Assembly (NCBI GenBank): GCA_019843655.1 | Contig: JACDQD010000102.1 | Coordinates: 3,171,501 to 3,235,500 of the forward strand | Source of the DNA: Lethocerus indicus | Taxonomy: Eukaryota > Arthropoda > Insecta > Hemiptera > Belostomatidae | Reading direction: 5' to 3' | Length of the DNA: 64,000 nucleotides | Part shown: piece by piece, positions 37,183-50,400 of the stretch | How the letters are laid out: every line of letters begins with the position of its first letter | How positions within the stretch are numbered: position 1 is the stretch's first letter | Notes under the pieces: model-generated | Seen by the model: only the letters and a program-made list of their open reading frames with translations | Database searches by the model: none | What the model was told of the DNA's origin: nothing | Made by a program: the position numbers and the translations under genes

Positions 37183-37219
37183 GCTAGACCGGTTTTGGCT
37201 GCTCGCCATCTTCAGTAGC
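37183..37219 (-). ncRNA. hammerhead-like motif in PLE arm, G12 lost
   Basis: On the minus strand: GCTA, CTGAAGA (37215-37209), TGGCGAGCAGCC with a GGC/GCC helix II, AAAA, CCGG, TC, TAGC. Helix I (GCTA with TAGC) is a perfect 4 bp and helix III is the palindrome CCGG. However, the GAAA box reads AAAA, so the catalytic G12 position is changed and this copy is probably inactive. Confidence 0.5.
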
Positions 37220-37429
37220 GGTAACTACTAAAGACACTCCTAAAGTCACTATTGGCACTTTGGATGATTTTCGGACATCCTCACTGCACTGTCACTCGCA
37301 CTTGTACTGACAAGTACTTTTAGTCTAGCAAAAGACCAAACCAGCGAGACGAGACAGAAACACAACAAATCTGCGGTATTCCAACCCCTCGCAGACCACA
37401 AAACAGGTATGTTAAACTAGTTACAGCCA

Positions 37430-39431
37430 GTCAGGCTAACATCCTAAACGCATACACATTCAAAACTGACAAACTACACAAGACAATCGCGAACATTTGG
37501 TTTAACAAACTCCCTCACCGCCCCAAAAGCAAAACAAATGGATAAAACAGGGATAAAATCGGAAATTAGGTCTCTACACATAAAACATGATAAAATCAAC
37601 ACCACACTGTACAAACTACACTTAGAAATATCCAAATTCTTACCACAACCACAACTACTAAACTTTGTAGAGGAAACTAAACCAAATGCCAAACGAGCCA
37701 TTAGGAGAAAGTATACCACACTGCACCAAAAAATTTCGTAACTGACAAAAAACTTAGAACAACCCAGAACAACAAACTTTCCTTAGCCAAACCTCACCAA
37801 CATTAAATTTACCCCCTCAGAGCCACAGGTACTAGAAACAGGCCTGAAATACAACTTAAAGCCCAACAGCATTAGGGATACGGTCGAACGTAACATCACT
37901 GATGCAGAACTAGTTATCAGTAACCTCCCGGAACCCCTAAAAGAAAAAACCAGACACGCGGTCGCTAACCAATTAGAAAAAACCACAAAACGCTACACGA
38001 ACAATAACCGTAAAGGAGAACACCAGATAGCCCGAAAAACCCAACACAAAATTAAAGAAAACCAGTGCGTAATTAAAAAAGCCGACAAAGGCAACACCGT
38101 TGTAATCATGAGAAACGCGATATACAACAAAAATACCACCCAATTTATAAAAGAAAACAATACGTAAAACTAACCAAGGACCCTACCGAAAAATACCAAA
38201 ACAATCTCCGCAACACACTAAAACTGTGCACAAATATTATAGATACAAAATTTAACCATAAATTCATAAATAGGAACCCCTCAGCCCCAAATCTGAACGC
38301 ACTGCCGAAAATCCACAAAACAGACGTCCCTATTAGACCAATATTAAACCAAACCACAGCCCCAACATATGAAATAGCCAAACACAACGCGAAAATAATT
38401 AAAGAAAAGGTCACCCTCAATAATAGTTATACAGCAAAAAACACATTAGAGTTAATAAACATGATAAAAACACCTAGGACAACAGGGAAAACAAAATTAA
38501 TATCACTGGACATAAAAAACTTATACACGTTGATACCAATTAACGAAACAATTAAACTCCTAAAATCACACTTAACACAGAACAATACAATAGAATTCAC
38601 AAATGAAGTTATAAAGCTTATAACCGTGAAACTTAGCCAAAACTACTTCCAATTTAATGTAAAATATTATAAGGGTAATAAGGGACTCGGAATGGGCAAT
38701 CCCACATCTGCCATCCTGTCCGAAATATTCCTCCAGGACCTAGAGACACATTGAGACACTTAAAAAGAAATACAATAGCCACTATATCAAATAGTGAACT
38801 ATTGATCACAGAACATCACAACCCCGACGAAATACTAGATGACTTCAACCTCCTCCACCCAAAACTACAGTACACGATAGCGAAAGAGAAAAACGACCAA
38901 ATTAATTTCTTAGACATCACCATAAAAAAGAAAAAAACTCACATTCGACATTTTTAGAAAACACAACACCACGGACACAATCATCCACCAACAATCCAAC
39001 CACCCACACCAACACAAATTAGCGGCACTAAAGTACCTCACAAACCGGTTAGACAAATACCCCCTATCCAATGAAAAATACGATAAGGGACACAGAACAA
39101 TGCTCCAAATAGCAAGGAATAACGGACATCCCGCCAGTGTAATAACCAAACTGATGAAAATAAACAAGAAACCCACGATGACCCCCAAAAACCCGGAAGA
39201 ATCCACCCAAAAATGGCCCACATTCACATATACTGGCCGCGACAGCTACAAAATCGGACGGAGTATATATACATCGGCCAAACCGGGCGGAAGATAGAGG
39301 ACAGATACAAAGAACACATAAGAGCTATAAAATATAAAATGGAATCCAACTTTGCCAACCACACTATACACCTCGGACACGAGGCAATGAACATCAACAA
39401 ATCCTTAAATCTAATACACCCAGGCGAGTAA
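37430..39431 (+). pseudogene. PLE reverse transcriptase / GIY-YIG endonuclease, broken
   Basis: An intact PLE protein would copy element RNA by target-primed reverse transcription after nicking by its GIY-YIG domain. Here the frames run as follows. One segment lies at about 37430-37520. A second runs 37538-38167, with stops at 37739 and 37784, and holds VLETGLKYNL and ADKGNTVVIM (38081-38110). The RT core is open for 198 codons at 38161-38754 and holds LPKIHK, the first catalytic Asp of SLDIKNLYT (38509-38511) and GLGMGNPTSAIL (from 38683). A one-base shift at about 38750 gives 14 more codons, then a stop at 38792. Later segments are 38795-38957 (INFLDITI), 38944-39299 (TFTYTGRDSYKIG) and 39213-39431 (YIYIGQTG). 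The YxDD box expected near 38792-38798 is absent in every frame. The GIY half of the endonuclease is deleted between the last two segments. Confidence 0.9.
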
Positions 39432-39905
39432 TTATATTTGTTTATATAATAAGCGGATATAATTCTTATAGGCGTTATTGTTATTTACAGTTCACATTAC
39501 TCTGAAAAGTAGTCAATTTCCAAATTTGGAAGAATCGGCAATGCATACTGCAACATCTATTGTTTCGGAGATTCGAACTCGTATTAAAAGTAGTCGCGCC
39601 GTATTTTTTTTTATCAAAAGCCGTGTTACAGAGTGCAGGTAAGGGTCGGGAACCGACTTTAAAGAGAGCCGAAAGGCCGAAAAAGCCAGGAGACGGGTCT
39701 TCTAATTGCTGGGTGGCTGCTTCTAATCGCGGCTGCTCTTTTTTAATGAGATTTCTCCCCCGGGAGAAGAATGGAGGAGGGCTCCGGCTACGGGTGGCCG
39801 CTTCCTCCCCCTTCCCTTTGGGCCGCGTTAATTGTGCGGGCTGCAACAACAATAATGTATGCGTTTTCTGTGACCCGAGCGGCGTCATTAAGAGCACTCC
39901 GATGG

Positions 39906-39959
<54 letters not shown>

Positions 39960-42369
39960 CCCTATCACTCTTTCTCTCCCTCCCTCTCCTCTTCTCTCCC
40001 TCTCTCTCACACTCCCTTTCTGTCCAGGGGCGCGTTTACCTCCCGGCTCTCTCGGAGTTTAAAGCCCGAACCGAAATTCACGGCCAAAGTCGCTCATCCG
40101 TTGCGGCTCCAACTGTCGCTACTAATTATCCCCCAACCCACCCCCAAACATCGGACACCAATTTCAGTGTTCACGCGCGGGTATAAACAGTTGTTGCAAA
40201 TAAACAAGTCGAACATTCCCAAATACTAACTCAGTTCATGAACGAGCTACCTGTCACTGTATGTAAGTATAATTAGAAACGAATTGTGCGAATCTAGAAT
40301 AGGACAAGAGTGGTACAACATTCAATGGTATTGCATTTCCTAGTGTCCTCAATTAAAGGATTATACAAACAGGATTAGTAGGATTTTTTTATTGTTGATG
40401 AATAGAATGATAAATGAGGAGCAGGATACTATTACAGTCTTATTTCGGAAACATATTCCAAGGGTGCGGACCACTAAAGCATACTTCACCTAATGAATTA
40501 AGTAATTGGCCTCGTTTTAGAGTTTTATACTTCGGTAAGTTGGGCTGAAAAACTCGTCCATAAGACTCGTTACGTTACAACTCCCGAAAAAAACAAATCT
40601 AAACCACCGGCTATTTCTCGGCCGGCGGAGAGCCGTAAATTAATCTATTTTTATTAAAATCCTCCTACCCGACCCGGAGAAGTATAGCGAAACAAAGTTT
40701 TGAAGTAATATTAATTCACTACAACGTGATGTATGTCGGGATCGTCGTTAGCCTTAAGCGCTGGGTTAGGTTTAGGGTTGGCGGGGAAAGCCAAACTTAA
40801 ATGCTTTCCCAACGCAGCCTTAAAACACACGAAATGGCGGACAACTCTCAGACGATGAATTATAAGCCCTCCCCGTCCGTAACAATGGGAGGGAATATTG
40901 TAATACTTCGTGAAGCGATTTCACTTAGGGCTTTGAGTATGATTCAGTTTTAATTTAAAGTCGAAAAATGGGCGTAATATGTAAATGGGTGGACAGGAAA
41001 GAGAAACGCAAAATGAGCAGAAGAGGGGAATAGTCTTAGATAAAAGGAATATAAGATAAGGGGACACTGGCTACGTGTAACATAGTCTTCTAATAAGAAG
41101 AAGCGTGGATTTTTTAGTCAGACGTGATGGCTAAATTGACCCAGCATTTTTATTTTATTTTATTACTCGCAGTGAAAATTTCTGTTTTAACACTAATAAT
41201 AATAGAGTTCCATAATCTAGGCCAATATACAATTCGGAAAATAACTATAACGCTCGATCAGACCATTCGGTACTTGGACCAAATTGGGTTCCGATTCTCC
41301 ATATATCCGGGCCGAGGGGTCCTAGGCCTGTGGTCCACGCTGCATTAACTTTAAGACCCTTTCCAATCGGTTTTGTTTTTGTAAATTCCAATTGCTAATT
41401 TAATTGTATTTGCCTGCCGAGCCTAAATATCCTCCAGTCGGAAATCCTATTAGGTTTCAACCATCTAATAGAGTTCGGGCCGAAAAACAGTTGGGAGGGA
41501 AATCGACCGGCGATGAAGCGACCCTGAAAAAAAGTAAATTAGCCCGTCAGTGAATAATGAAAATTTAGTTACGTGTTAGGTGCAGGATTATATAATTATG
41601 AATGTGTAGCGTATATTTCAATCAATTTCCAATACGAATTGATTACAAGTAGATCCCTATAACTGAGAAAGACTCGTGGTGGGATTGAATGCTTCCAAAT
41701 AATGTGTAGGGCAGTGGAATTTTAGGTTAAAAATCAGTAGCCAGTCGGTGAAAGAATAAACTAAAAAAAATAACTAATTAAAACTATATATTAATATACA
41801 ATATTATATTAATTAAAAGTGCGGAATCAAGTCTGCATTGTATGTGAAATTTTGGGTCAGATGGTCAAAGGTATTTTGGTGTGCTATATGCTTAAAGCAA
41901 TAATTTACAAGCCAATATATACCGGCCGGAAGAAAACAAAATAACAGTTCGTATAAGTATAAATGGCTCAACAGCGAGTAATGGCTGTTACCCTGACGGT
42001 GAATGGGTGAGCCCTTACAAGATAGCATAATGAGTAGATCCCATGCGGTTTATCGCTAACAGGCCCGAACCATTAATACGTGTCAGATCGATAAAACACA
42101 CAACGCTAAGTTTTTACACTACCCCGCCGTCTTGCCTTATGTCAACTCGGGTTTTTATTTTCTACCTATTGTGGTTCACTCGGGAATCAAACTAAGGGAA
42201 TTCCTTAAATCTCTTCAAATCCGATACAAGAATACAGTATTTTAGTTAATATTTTAATATTTAGAAAATTTGCATTTAGATGGAGATTATAGAGTATGGA
42301 GTTGATGGAATGTTTCCCAGATATGTACAAGATAACATGGAGGATCCCATATTCGATATTATTTCAGCG

Positions 42370-42372
<3 letters not shown>
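39432..42372. other. geneless stretch around a long CT tract
   Basis: A GC-rich part at about 39620-40170 surrounds the CT tract. Its open frames of up to 208 codons (39560-40186) are made long by the repeat (LSLSLS runs) and have no domain. The remainder is AT-rich without recognised features. Confidence 0.6.
39905..40024. repeat. long polypyrimidine tract with (CT)n core
   Basis: About 120 bp of nearly pure C/T on the plus strand. The uninterrupted (CT)n core is at about 39917-39953, followed by CTTT, CCCT and CTCC variants. Confidence 0.95.

Positions 42373-42426
<54 letters not shown>
42373..42426. repeat. (AC)n microsatellite
   Basis: About 24 uninterrupted AC units, ending CGCACA. Confidence 0.97.
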
Positions 42427-44409
42427 AAATACATAAAATATTTGAGTAAATGGAACAAAAATATTTTGTAGAAACGTTAGTCTTTGTTTACAAGACATGA
42501 ATTAATAAACTTCGTCTGTGGTAAAATTACCAATGTTTCAAAGAAATGAAGGGCACAAGCAAGGGATAAAATAAAGGCTATTAATTCTACCTAAAACGCT
42601 TTACTCATGGGTCAATAACATAAACGTAACTGGCAAAAGTAGTTTAATGGGTTGACCCCATTGACGCCAATGTTAGCAATTAAACAATTCAAGCATTACC
42701 GGTGTATTTTGCTTTCAATATAAAACTATGAAAGAAACCATGACATTTATCTGCAACCGATTATTGGGGGCAATTGCGGAAATAAAATGCAGTTTCCGGT
42801 GACCGATATTTATAACGGCTAAACCTGGGTTATATTAAAATTGCTTGTTCAATACATTGTATTTAAAATTAAGTTGTGCGGGCTTAATTAACGTACACTT
42901 GAGAAGCCTCCATCCCATCTGCTGCAGTGATGCGTAGCAACGCATATTTCACTGTGAAGAAAATAGTGTCATAATCGTTATTCACAGAGAAATTATACTC
43001 TTACTTAAATCCACAGGAATTTTACTACATATAATAGATCGAATAGACTGCAATGTGAAAACAACATAAACATCAAAGCAATTGTATTAAAAACACGGGA
43101 TATTATATACAAATTGAAATACTAATACAACGTCCTCAGAAAGAATTGATGGATTCAGTATTAAATTTTCCTAGAAAAAATTTTTAAATTTCGATCATAT
43201 TTCTCTCAACAGAAATGAAATATCAAAAGCACGATGTGTTTACTAGATGTATAATGTTGAGATGTAACTAGAGAAAGGAGAACAAAATTGTTGTTGTAAA
43301 TACATTATTGTTAATAAATTTTCGCCTGTTGTGGTAGGATGAAATTCATACAACATTTTAACATAACTTCATCCGCGGTGAGCTATCATGTCGGAAATAG
43401 TGATAGTTAACTTTTGTTGTTCAGTAGGAGGAAAAAGCGGTTTGATATCCGTCTGTCGGCGTAACAGATTTTGAATTGTTGTGCCCGTGGTGGTAGGAGG
43501 CGGTAGCGGGGGCGGGTCATGCGCCTTCTTGTTGGGGGCGGTGGGGTCGGGGGCGGCGCGGTGTCCGCTCGCCAGTCGCCGGCCAGCCAGTACACGTCCG
43601 GGCCCGCACTCGTCCCTCCTCGAGGCGACATTTCTTTCCGAAACGACAGCACGCCCCTGTCTGTCTGTCCCGCGATTATATTACGCTGTCCGCTCCTCGG
43701 CGTTCTTGTAATACACGAAAGAATACTCGACGTTGCCCGAGGTCTTGTTAACACAGGCTTCCGACTCCCCGCCAATGTAAGTTCAACAGACAATGATTTC
43801 CTAATTGATTGAATAAGCACCCTTCGCTCGGCGCCGCTCGTAATTAAATTACAAGATTAGTGGGCGTATGGAATATTTCACTTCGCTAGCAATTTTCGTT
43901 CAATTTCAAAATCCAAATTCGTAACAAAAAAATTAGGACGCTCCATCGGGGACGATTAACAAAAAAACAGAATCAAGTAAAGGGATAAAACTTCTTTTAT
44001 TCATCCTTGGGCACTGATGTCTCTGTGGGATGATTTTAAAATTACACTCTTACATAAAGTTCAGATATCTTCAACTTCGTTCAGACCATTTCACAACAAT
44101 CCCTCAACCACAGAACGAAGACCAATTTTGTGAACGACTGCGCGGGACGATGACTTGAGGTAGGTTTCAGTTTTTAATATTGAATCCGCAAATTCCAGGC
44201 TTTGAAAACAGGCTTTCGAATCTCCGTGAACTCATTCTCAACGACAGAATTACTCTTCGGCTAGACACTGGCGTTTAATTACCCGATTAAGATATCCCTG
44301 GTCTTTGGAATGACTTCTAGCCATTACTTGCTTGGTTTACTATGTAGTATTAAAAGATAAACATTGAAAGCAATTTCAGATAAGTCATAACCATATTTAC
44401 ATAACCATA

Positions 44410-44412
<3 letters not shown>

Positions 44413-44441
<29 letters not shown>
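44413..44441. repeat. (AT)n microsatellite
   Basis: About 14 uninterrupted AT units. Confidence 0.95.
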
Positions 44442-44445
<4 letters not shown>

Positions 44446-47400
44446 GTATAAAATAGTCGCTGAAGAACATTGTAGCTGTAGTGTATTGGCCGATTTTTTA
44501 AGAATTAATGCCCCTATATTTTCCCAATTGCATTACTATGCTTGTCTATCCCAGCCAAAGAAAAAAGAAAAATTTCGTGACTTAATAAATAAATAGATTT
44601 TAATGACATCTATATTGTAGAGTCAATCACTTCAGCCCTACCAGTAAGGAAATGCATTTGACGTAAGGCAGTTGTTAATATTGTTGTCATCTACACACGA
44701 TTACTTCGTAAAGGCATTCAACGATCCAGACTCTCCTTGACCAATAAAACCGCTGGGCCGGGATCTCCCCCGGTGAAATAACAGAGATTATTTATTAGGC
44801 CAAAATGATTGTTGCCCAATTATTGAACTCCGCCAACCCCGTTTCTCCGCTTATGAATATTCAACAAATAACTACTCTGAACACGCTAGAACATTCGGTT
44901 TTAATGGCAGTACTCACTTAATACATTGTGTATGTTCGGCTGACGATTTCAGTTGAATTCCTCGTGTCGAATTAACCCAACAAATATAGTTGGCGGCAGC
45001 TTAGTTCGCCGAATTCTAAATGTTGGAACGATTAAATTGTGGAAATGGAATAAGATAATCAGGTCAGAGGACGATGTGTTAAACATGAGTTTTCGGTTCT
45101 TTGATATTTTATACGCATTTTGTACTTAAAATACGGCGGACTCATCCGGAATTTCATTTGCAGAAATAAACGGCCGAAATAACTTTGTAAAAACTGTAGA
45201 GGAAATAAAACTTCTGTGCCGGATCAGCCCTCACGGCCCCTCTCAAGGGCTCCTCGTGTAGCTCTCCGGAACATTCGATGTATCGCTCCATTTTCTCATC
45301 GGAAAATTCTTTCAGACCTTAAACACTACTGTTGCCAACTCACAAACGTGAGTTGACTGAAAGCTTTCGAATTTCCACCGTTCGGGTACCGCGTCGGCTG
45401 TCGATGAATCAGTTCACCAGGAGGCCCAATAGTGACAACGCTATCTGATACTGTAATTCAGTTAGGGTTTGAATTTAAGGGATCCAGGCAGATAATCGGT
45501 ACACAGAAAATCGGTGACCTAGCGACATTAATTTATCAGTAACGAATTCAAAGCAACAATACTGATGTAGACGGATGGTCTTTAAAACTGAATGTTTGTC
45601 AAACCATGTAAAATGTCTCCTAGCTTCGGATTTCTGCCTATCACTTTATCGAGCCTGGTGCATTTGGCGTGCGCCAAACCACGTGTAAGTGCCGGGTCGC
45701 GCCACAATTGAGACTGAAAGCTTTCTCAGTCCCGAATGAATTATTTGGTGTAGAATTTCGCCGCGGGGCATTTAAACCGGTTCGGACTCAAACAGTATTG
45801 TTTGCGTTGTCGCTATCCACCATCGGCCAGACAATATTATGTTGAATTTCACCGTGCGAAATCTTCTTTCTTCAGGTTGTAAATCCCATTGAATTTCGCC
45901 GACTGTAATCGACTGTCGGTTGCCATTAGAGGCCGCCGCATCGCCATTTGAAACGGAGGAGTGTTGGACAATATCCAAATGGCTACTTCGAAAAATTCCT
46001 AGCGGGCCCGTGACATTATTTCGTTGATTTTGCCTTTACTTCCTACCCCCGAAAAAATCCGGTCGAATAATGCAACAATTCACAAATTACTGATAAGTCT
46101 GCTTGGCAATTTTAACAAGTTATGAGTAACTGATATTGCGATGACACGATTTGACATATGTAAAACACAGATTGAGTAAGATAGTCATCGCATATTTCAC
46201 TAATTAAAAGTGTATGCAGCAATGAAACCTATATCTGAATCTAAGTGTTAAGAAATAAGAAGTTGAGTTATCAAGCGAATAAGTAATATCAATGAATTCA
46301 TTGCAAATATTTTTGGTTCACTAATTAATTAAGTTTATGAAAGTTGTTAATTTTTTGCGCAAGACAGAACATTTTTTATAGAGTAAGTTTTAGCACAAAA
46401 AACAGTCAAAAATACGCACGCCTTATTTTTTACGATTGCACTATTGCAATATGAACTAGATACACGAAAAAAAAACAAGCGCCGATTAAGAGAAAGAGCT
46501 ATGACGAAAACGTTATCATCAATACAATAGTACAAAACCGCATTGTAATCCTCAAACACATAAGAATCAATGTGACATTAGGATTTTTAACATCTCTTTA
46601 ACTGTACATTGCCCACGAGTGCAGTAATCTCTTTGTCCTATTATACCGCCTCCCAAAGACCACAAATGGTTTGACGAAAATTATTCCACAAAATTGTCAA
46701 ATGCCGTTGATGAACCCAAACCGCTAACACATACCCTAACTTGGGCTAAGGAAACTGTAATTGGAAAAGAAAATTTTAAGAATATTCCCGGATCCTGACC
46801 CTTGTTATTGTTTTAACTGAAATCAGAGCTAGAACATTAGTGTCTGGCAGTGCATGACTTGCAGAATAACTTTCTTAATGCCTATATGGCTATAGAATAG
46901 AATTTCTCATGGCCCAATCTCTTGCCAACCTCTCGCCGGCGAATTACCTATTATTTCATAGTGAGCTCGCCTATTTCCCCCCACCAGAGCTGTACTCGCC
47001 TAAGGCACGCGTCCTGCCATTCACCTTTTCCGTATATGTCAGAATATGCACCGTACACGGAAGATTAAACGTCAGATCATCGGACTCGGGCCTAAAAGCA
47101 AACATGGAAGTTTCCCAAGAATTTCTATTATCGGACACGGTGACTCCGTTTCTAAACTGCAGTCCGTTTTTCGATATACGCTGAGTATTATTTCCGAGTT
47201 GAGGCTCATAACGTTGGAGCTCAACCCATTCACAAACGTTATAATTAGCCTGACTACTACAACTAAAATATGACTACCGCATATTTGATGTACTCTGTGA
47301 GTATAATTAATATTTGGATGGACGGATGGAGCGTAAATATTAGTACATTTATTTTTAGCGGGCTATCATAAATTTGAGTTCAATGTTAATCTATCATTTC

Positions 47401-50400
47401 ATTCTGATTATTATGATTTCATTAATGTATATTTTTAATTTCCTCCTTATTGAAGCTTCGTATACAGCTCAGAAATGTATTCAATTCGAATTTTATGTAT
47501 TATTCAACAGTAATACTAAACATATAGCTATAAATATATAACAGTAAGAAACATCGCTTCTGATAATGAACGAAATGTTCGATTTCTGGCCCACATATAA
47601 TCTAAACGAATATTGTGGCAATCGGATTACCAGAAATAATTTAATTTAATTATTGTTTCATGTATATTCAATAATAAAGAATGAACGCCGTATTATAAAA
47701 GCGGGTGGTATATTTATATAATCAATTAACTGAATGGAATACGAAATAGACTGCGTTTGTGTTTTTCACGCTAAAACTCCATGAAAACGATTTACCGCGA
47801 TCAAAGGAACTTGACGGTTTAGATATTTTATACTGTATTTATTAATACTACTGAGGGATAGATGTTTAAAATGTCAACAATAAATTTTTAATTTCTATAT
47901 GGAGACATTTCTGGTCCGTTTTAACCATGAAAATTCCTCTTTATTTCCGTTATTCTCCATGGACAGTAATAAAAACAAACAAACAGAGAGTGTTCGCAGT
48001 TAACCAGGAAAAAAGCTAAAGCCGATCTAGCCACAAAAATACGAATGGAGGTAAATGTGACGGCCTTCTAGTAAATATATGTGTTCTAAAGTCATAAAGA
48101 TTTCAAAAGAAGCAGCTTTCCTTTCAAGGAAAGTTAGAGTTTTCTTGTTTCGCGTTATTGCCATCGACTAATTAAAAAGCATCATTACCAAAGAAGTTAG
48201 AACAACATAATTACTTATTCAAGCTCCAAATTTTTCAACCAGCAATCCGATTGATTCCAATTAGCGTTCTTGTTAAAGTGCAAACTAAATTTCTATATTA
48301 TTTCAACATGAAATACCAATTTGCTGTAGGGAGTATCACATTCTTTCCCATAAAGCGATGCAAAACTGACATACTTCGTAAATGTTTAGTAGTAGTTTTA
48401 TATAGAGTACACAAAGAGTAGTGGATGGTTTAGGATGTGTACGGAATTGTTTGAGAGGATTCGGAAATATGTATTTATAATAATTGTTTTATAGCTGAAA
48501 CTAAAAAAAAAACCATGTCCTGACTGGAGTTGTTCTTTTTCTCCCCTTGCTTGTACGGACTTAGGCTAGACTAAAAAGTACATTTAACCCTTCAGTCCCG
48601 AAACCTAGGTCCACTCATGGCCCTACGGTCAGAAATAGATTGTATTTAAAATGCCGCTCTAGATACGCTGGGCGCGGTAAAATTCATACCAAGCATCAGA
48701 AGATCGATCGTAAAATGATAAGGCACGCCCCCCCCCCCACATTTCGACTCCGTCTATTTATCTCTGCCGGAATATTTGGCGCATCGAAAATTAACCCGGA
48801 AATTAACTGTGTTCGGGAACCTCTGTGCTTCGTTTCCTGGCGGTATTACGCCCGCCTAGAAGACAAAAACCGACGCCTGAGAACGTATATTAACGGACTA
48901 TCAGAAGCGATAATCGGATATCTCTCGGCAGTAAATCCCTTCCCTTTACCGAGATGACTGGGTCTGAGCGGTTCAATAATTCGAATTCGATTAATAGCAT
49001 CAGAAGGGTGAATTAATATAAGGAGGATAAGAACCCACATCAAATAAAATCTGTTTTGTTTTTGTAAATATTTCTTTTGTAATAGGCATTAACAAACTAC
49101 ACATACTGTGCGGATTAGGCGACAACCACAATATTAGACAGCGTCGACTAGCAAATGTCAAAGAGTACATGTTTTCTTGTGTGACTGTGATTGTTCGTAC
49201 CTTAGAGGAATGTTACTAACTGATACCGACTAACTTATAGGAATCACATTTTAAAATACAGCCGTAATGAAATAATTTCATTTCCCTAACTGGGAAAAAT
49301 TAGATTCTTTGGAAGAGAGCTTCTTAGGGGCATTGCCCTCACCGAAGGTAAAGAATAATAACATTAAGCTGATTGTCAGTTATTTAAGGTGCAAAATAAG
49401 AAAGCGAGAAATCATAGAGTTCCGGCATTGATAATCCGATTTTCAGAAAGGAGGGCAAGAATAATGAAGCCTTCGATTATTTCCCATTTCCTAGAAACAA
49501 CTTCTGGTGCAGAAACATTTAACGAACTTTCAGTTCTACTTTAAGTTTGAAATTTAAAATATAAATTATAAAGGTAATTTAGTTTTTACTAGTCTAAGGT
49601 GCGTGTCTGTTTTCATCTATATTTAGAGAAAAACGTTGAATGGATAAAGTTTATAAAAAACATGTAACAATCTGATGGTATAAATTAAGCATTATTAGTT
49701 TGGATGAAAGGATTCATTTTAGAGACTATGAAAGAGACGTTTATCCAAAGCTGTAGTTCCGTGGGAACTAGTTCTTTCTGAAGGCATTAAACTTGTTAAG
49801 AGCGCTTGTACAACCGGGATATTTTATTAATTTTCTCCACAGATACCCACTACCTCTATAAAGGCGAAGTGTTTCCACTTATCGTAGCTCGGGTTACGTC
49901 CAGCTATGCTTTTTATACCCCCGGCTATATAACAGACCGACAAAAGCTTTCCTGTTCTTACACTCAGTACAGTAGTTTCATAGTAAATCACCCAAGGAAC
50001 CCAAATTCCTTCTGCCATCTCGCATCTCCTATTGTACATGCAATTTTGGTAATTTTTATTTTGTCAAATATGAAAATAACATGGCCATAACAATATGTAC
50101 GATCGCAGTAAAACGGGTACTGCGGTAAGTGAAATAATCGTGGGGTAGGCGCGAAAGTGTTATTAATAATCTTATTCCTTACAGGGAAAGATTCATTAAA
50201 AAAAATATAAATTAAGTCTTCTTTGCGAGAAACTCTTCTTACTTCAGGAAGTTCTGTTGGTCTTAATCACCTTTAATTCTCGCCCACTCGGATTTTTATT
50301 GTCCTTTTAAGTTTTCTGCCTTAGGCATTTCTTGAAATATTTTTAAACGTACACTCATGCAAAATTAAACTAAAAACCAGCGAAATATTTATAGTGATGT

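Larger units (their letters stand above)
37135..39431 (+). mobile_element. Penelope-like retroelement (PLE), decayed, with GIY-YIG remnant
   Basis: The element starts with an inverted pair of terminal arms. A minus-oriented arm (about 37135-37318) meets a plus-oriented arm (about 37324-37422) at a small palindrome, ACTTGT-ACTG-ACAAGT (37300-37315). Coding remnants follow from about 37430. They include an N-terminal part, an RT part containing ADKGNTVVIM, LPKIHK, SLDIKNLYT and GLGMGNPTSAIL, an INFLDITI segment, and a YIYIGQTGRKIEDRYKEH segment typical of the C-terminal GIY-YIG endonuclease of EN-plus PLEs. The order is that of the Penelope superfamily. The reading frame changes at least five times and has internal stops, so the copy cannot encode its protein. 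No matching terminal repeat is seen downstream, and the 3' end is placed at the last coding remnant. Related terminal arms occur at four other places in the window. Confidence 0.92.

Noticed and set aside
39560..40186. 208-codon open frame on the plus strand
   Set aside because: Its length comes from the CT tract, which lacks stop codons in all forward frames. The rest shows no domain, and an overlapping frame of 152 codons exists in another phase.
40763..40785. GGGTTAGGTTTAGGGTTGG, telomere-like repeat
   Set aside because: Only two to three imperfect units; not an interstitial telomeric array.
43407..43820. 137-codon minus-strand frame in a GC-rich islet
   Set aside because: Pro/Arg-rich, with competing frames of 76 and 97 codons on the other strand and no motif. 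It fits stop-codon depletion in GC-rich DNA.
48584..48600. TTAACCCTTCAGTCCCG, like one end of a piggyBac-type element
   Set aside because: I found no matching inverted end with TTAA in the following few kilobases.
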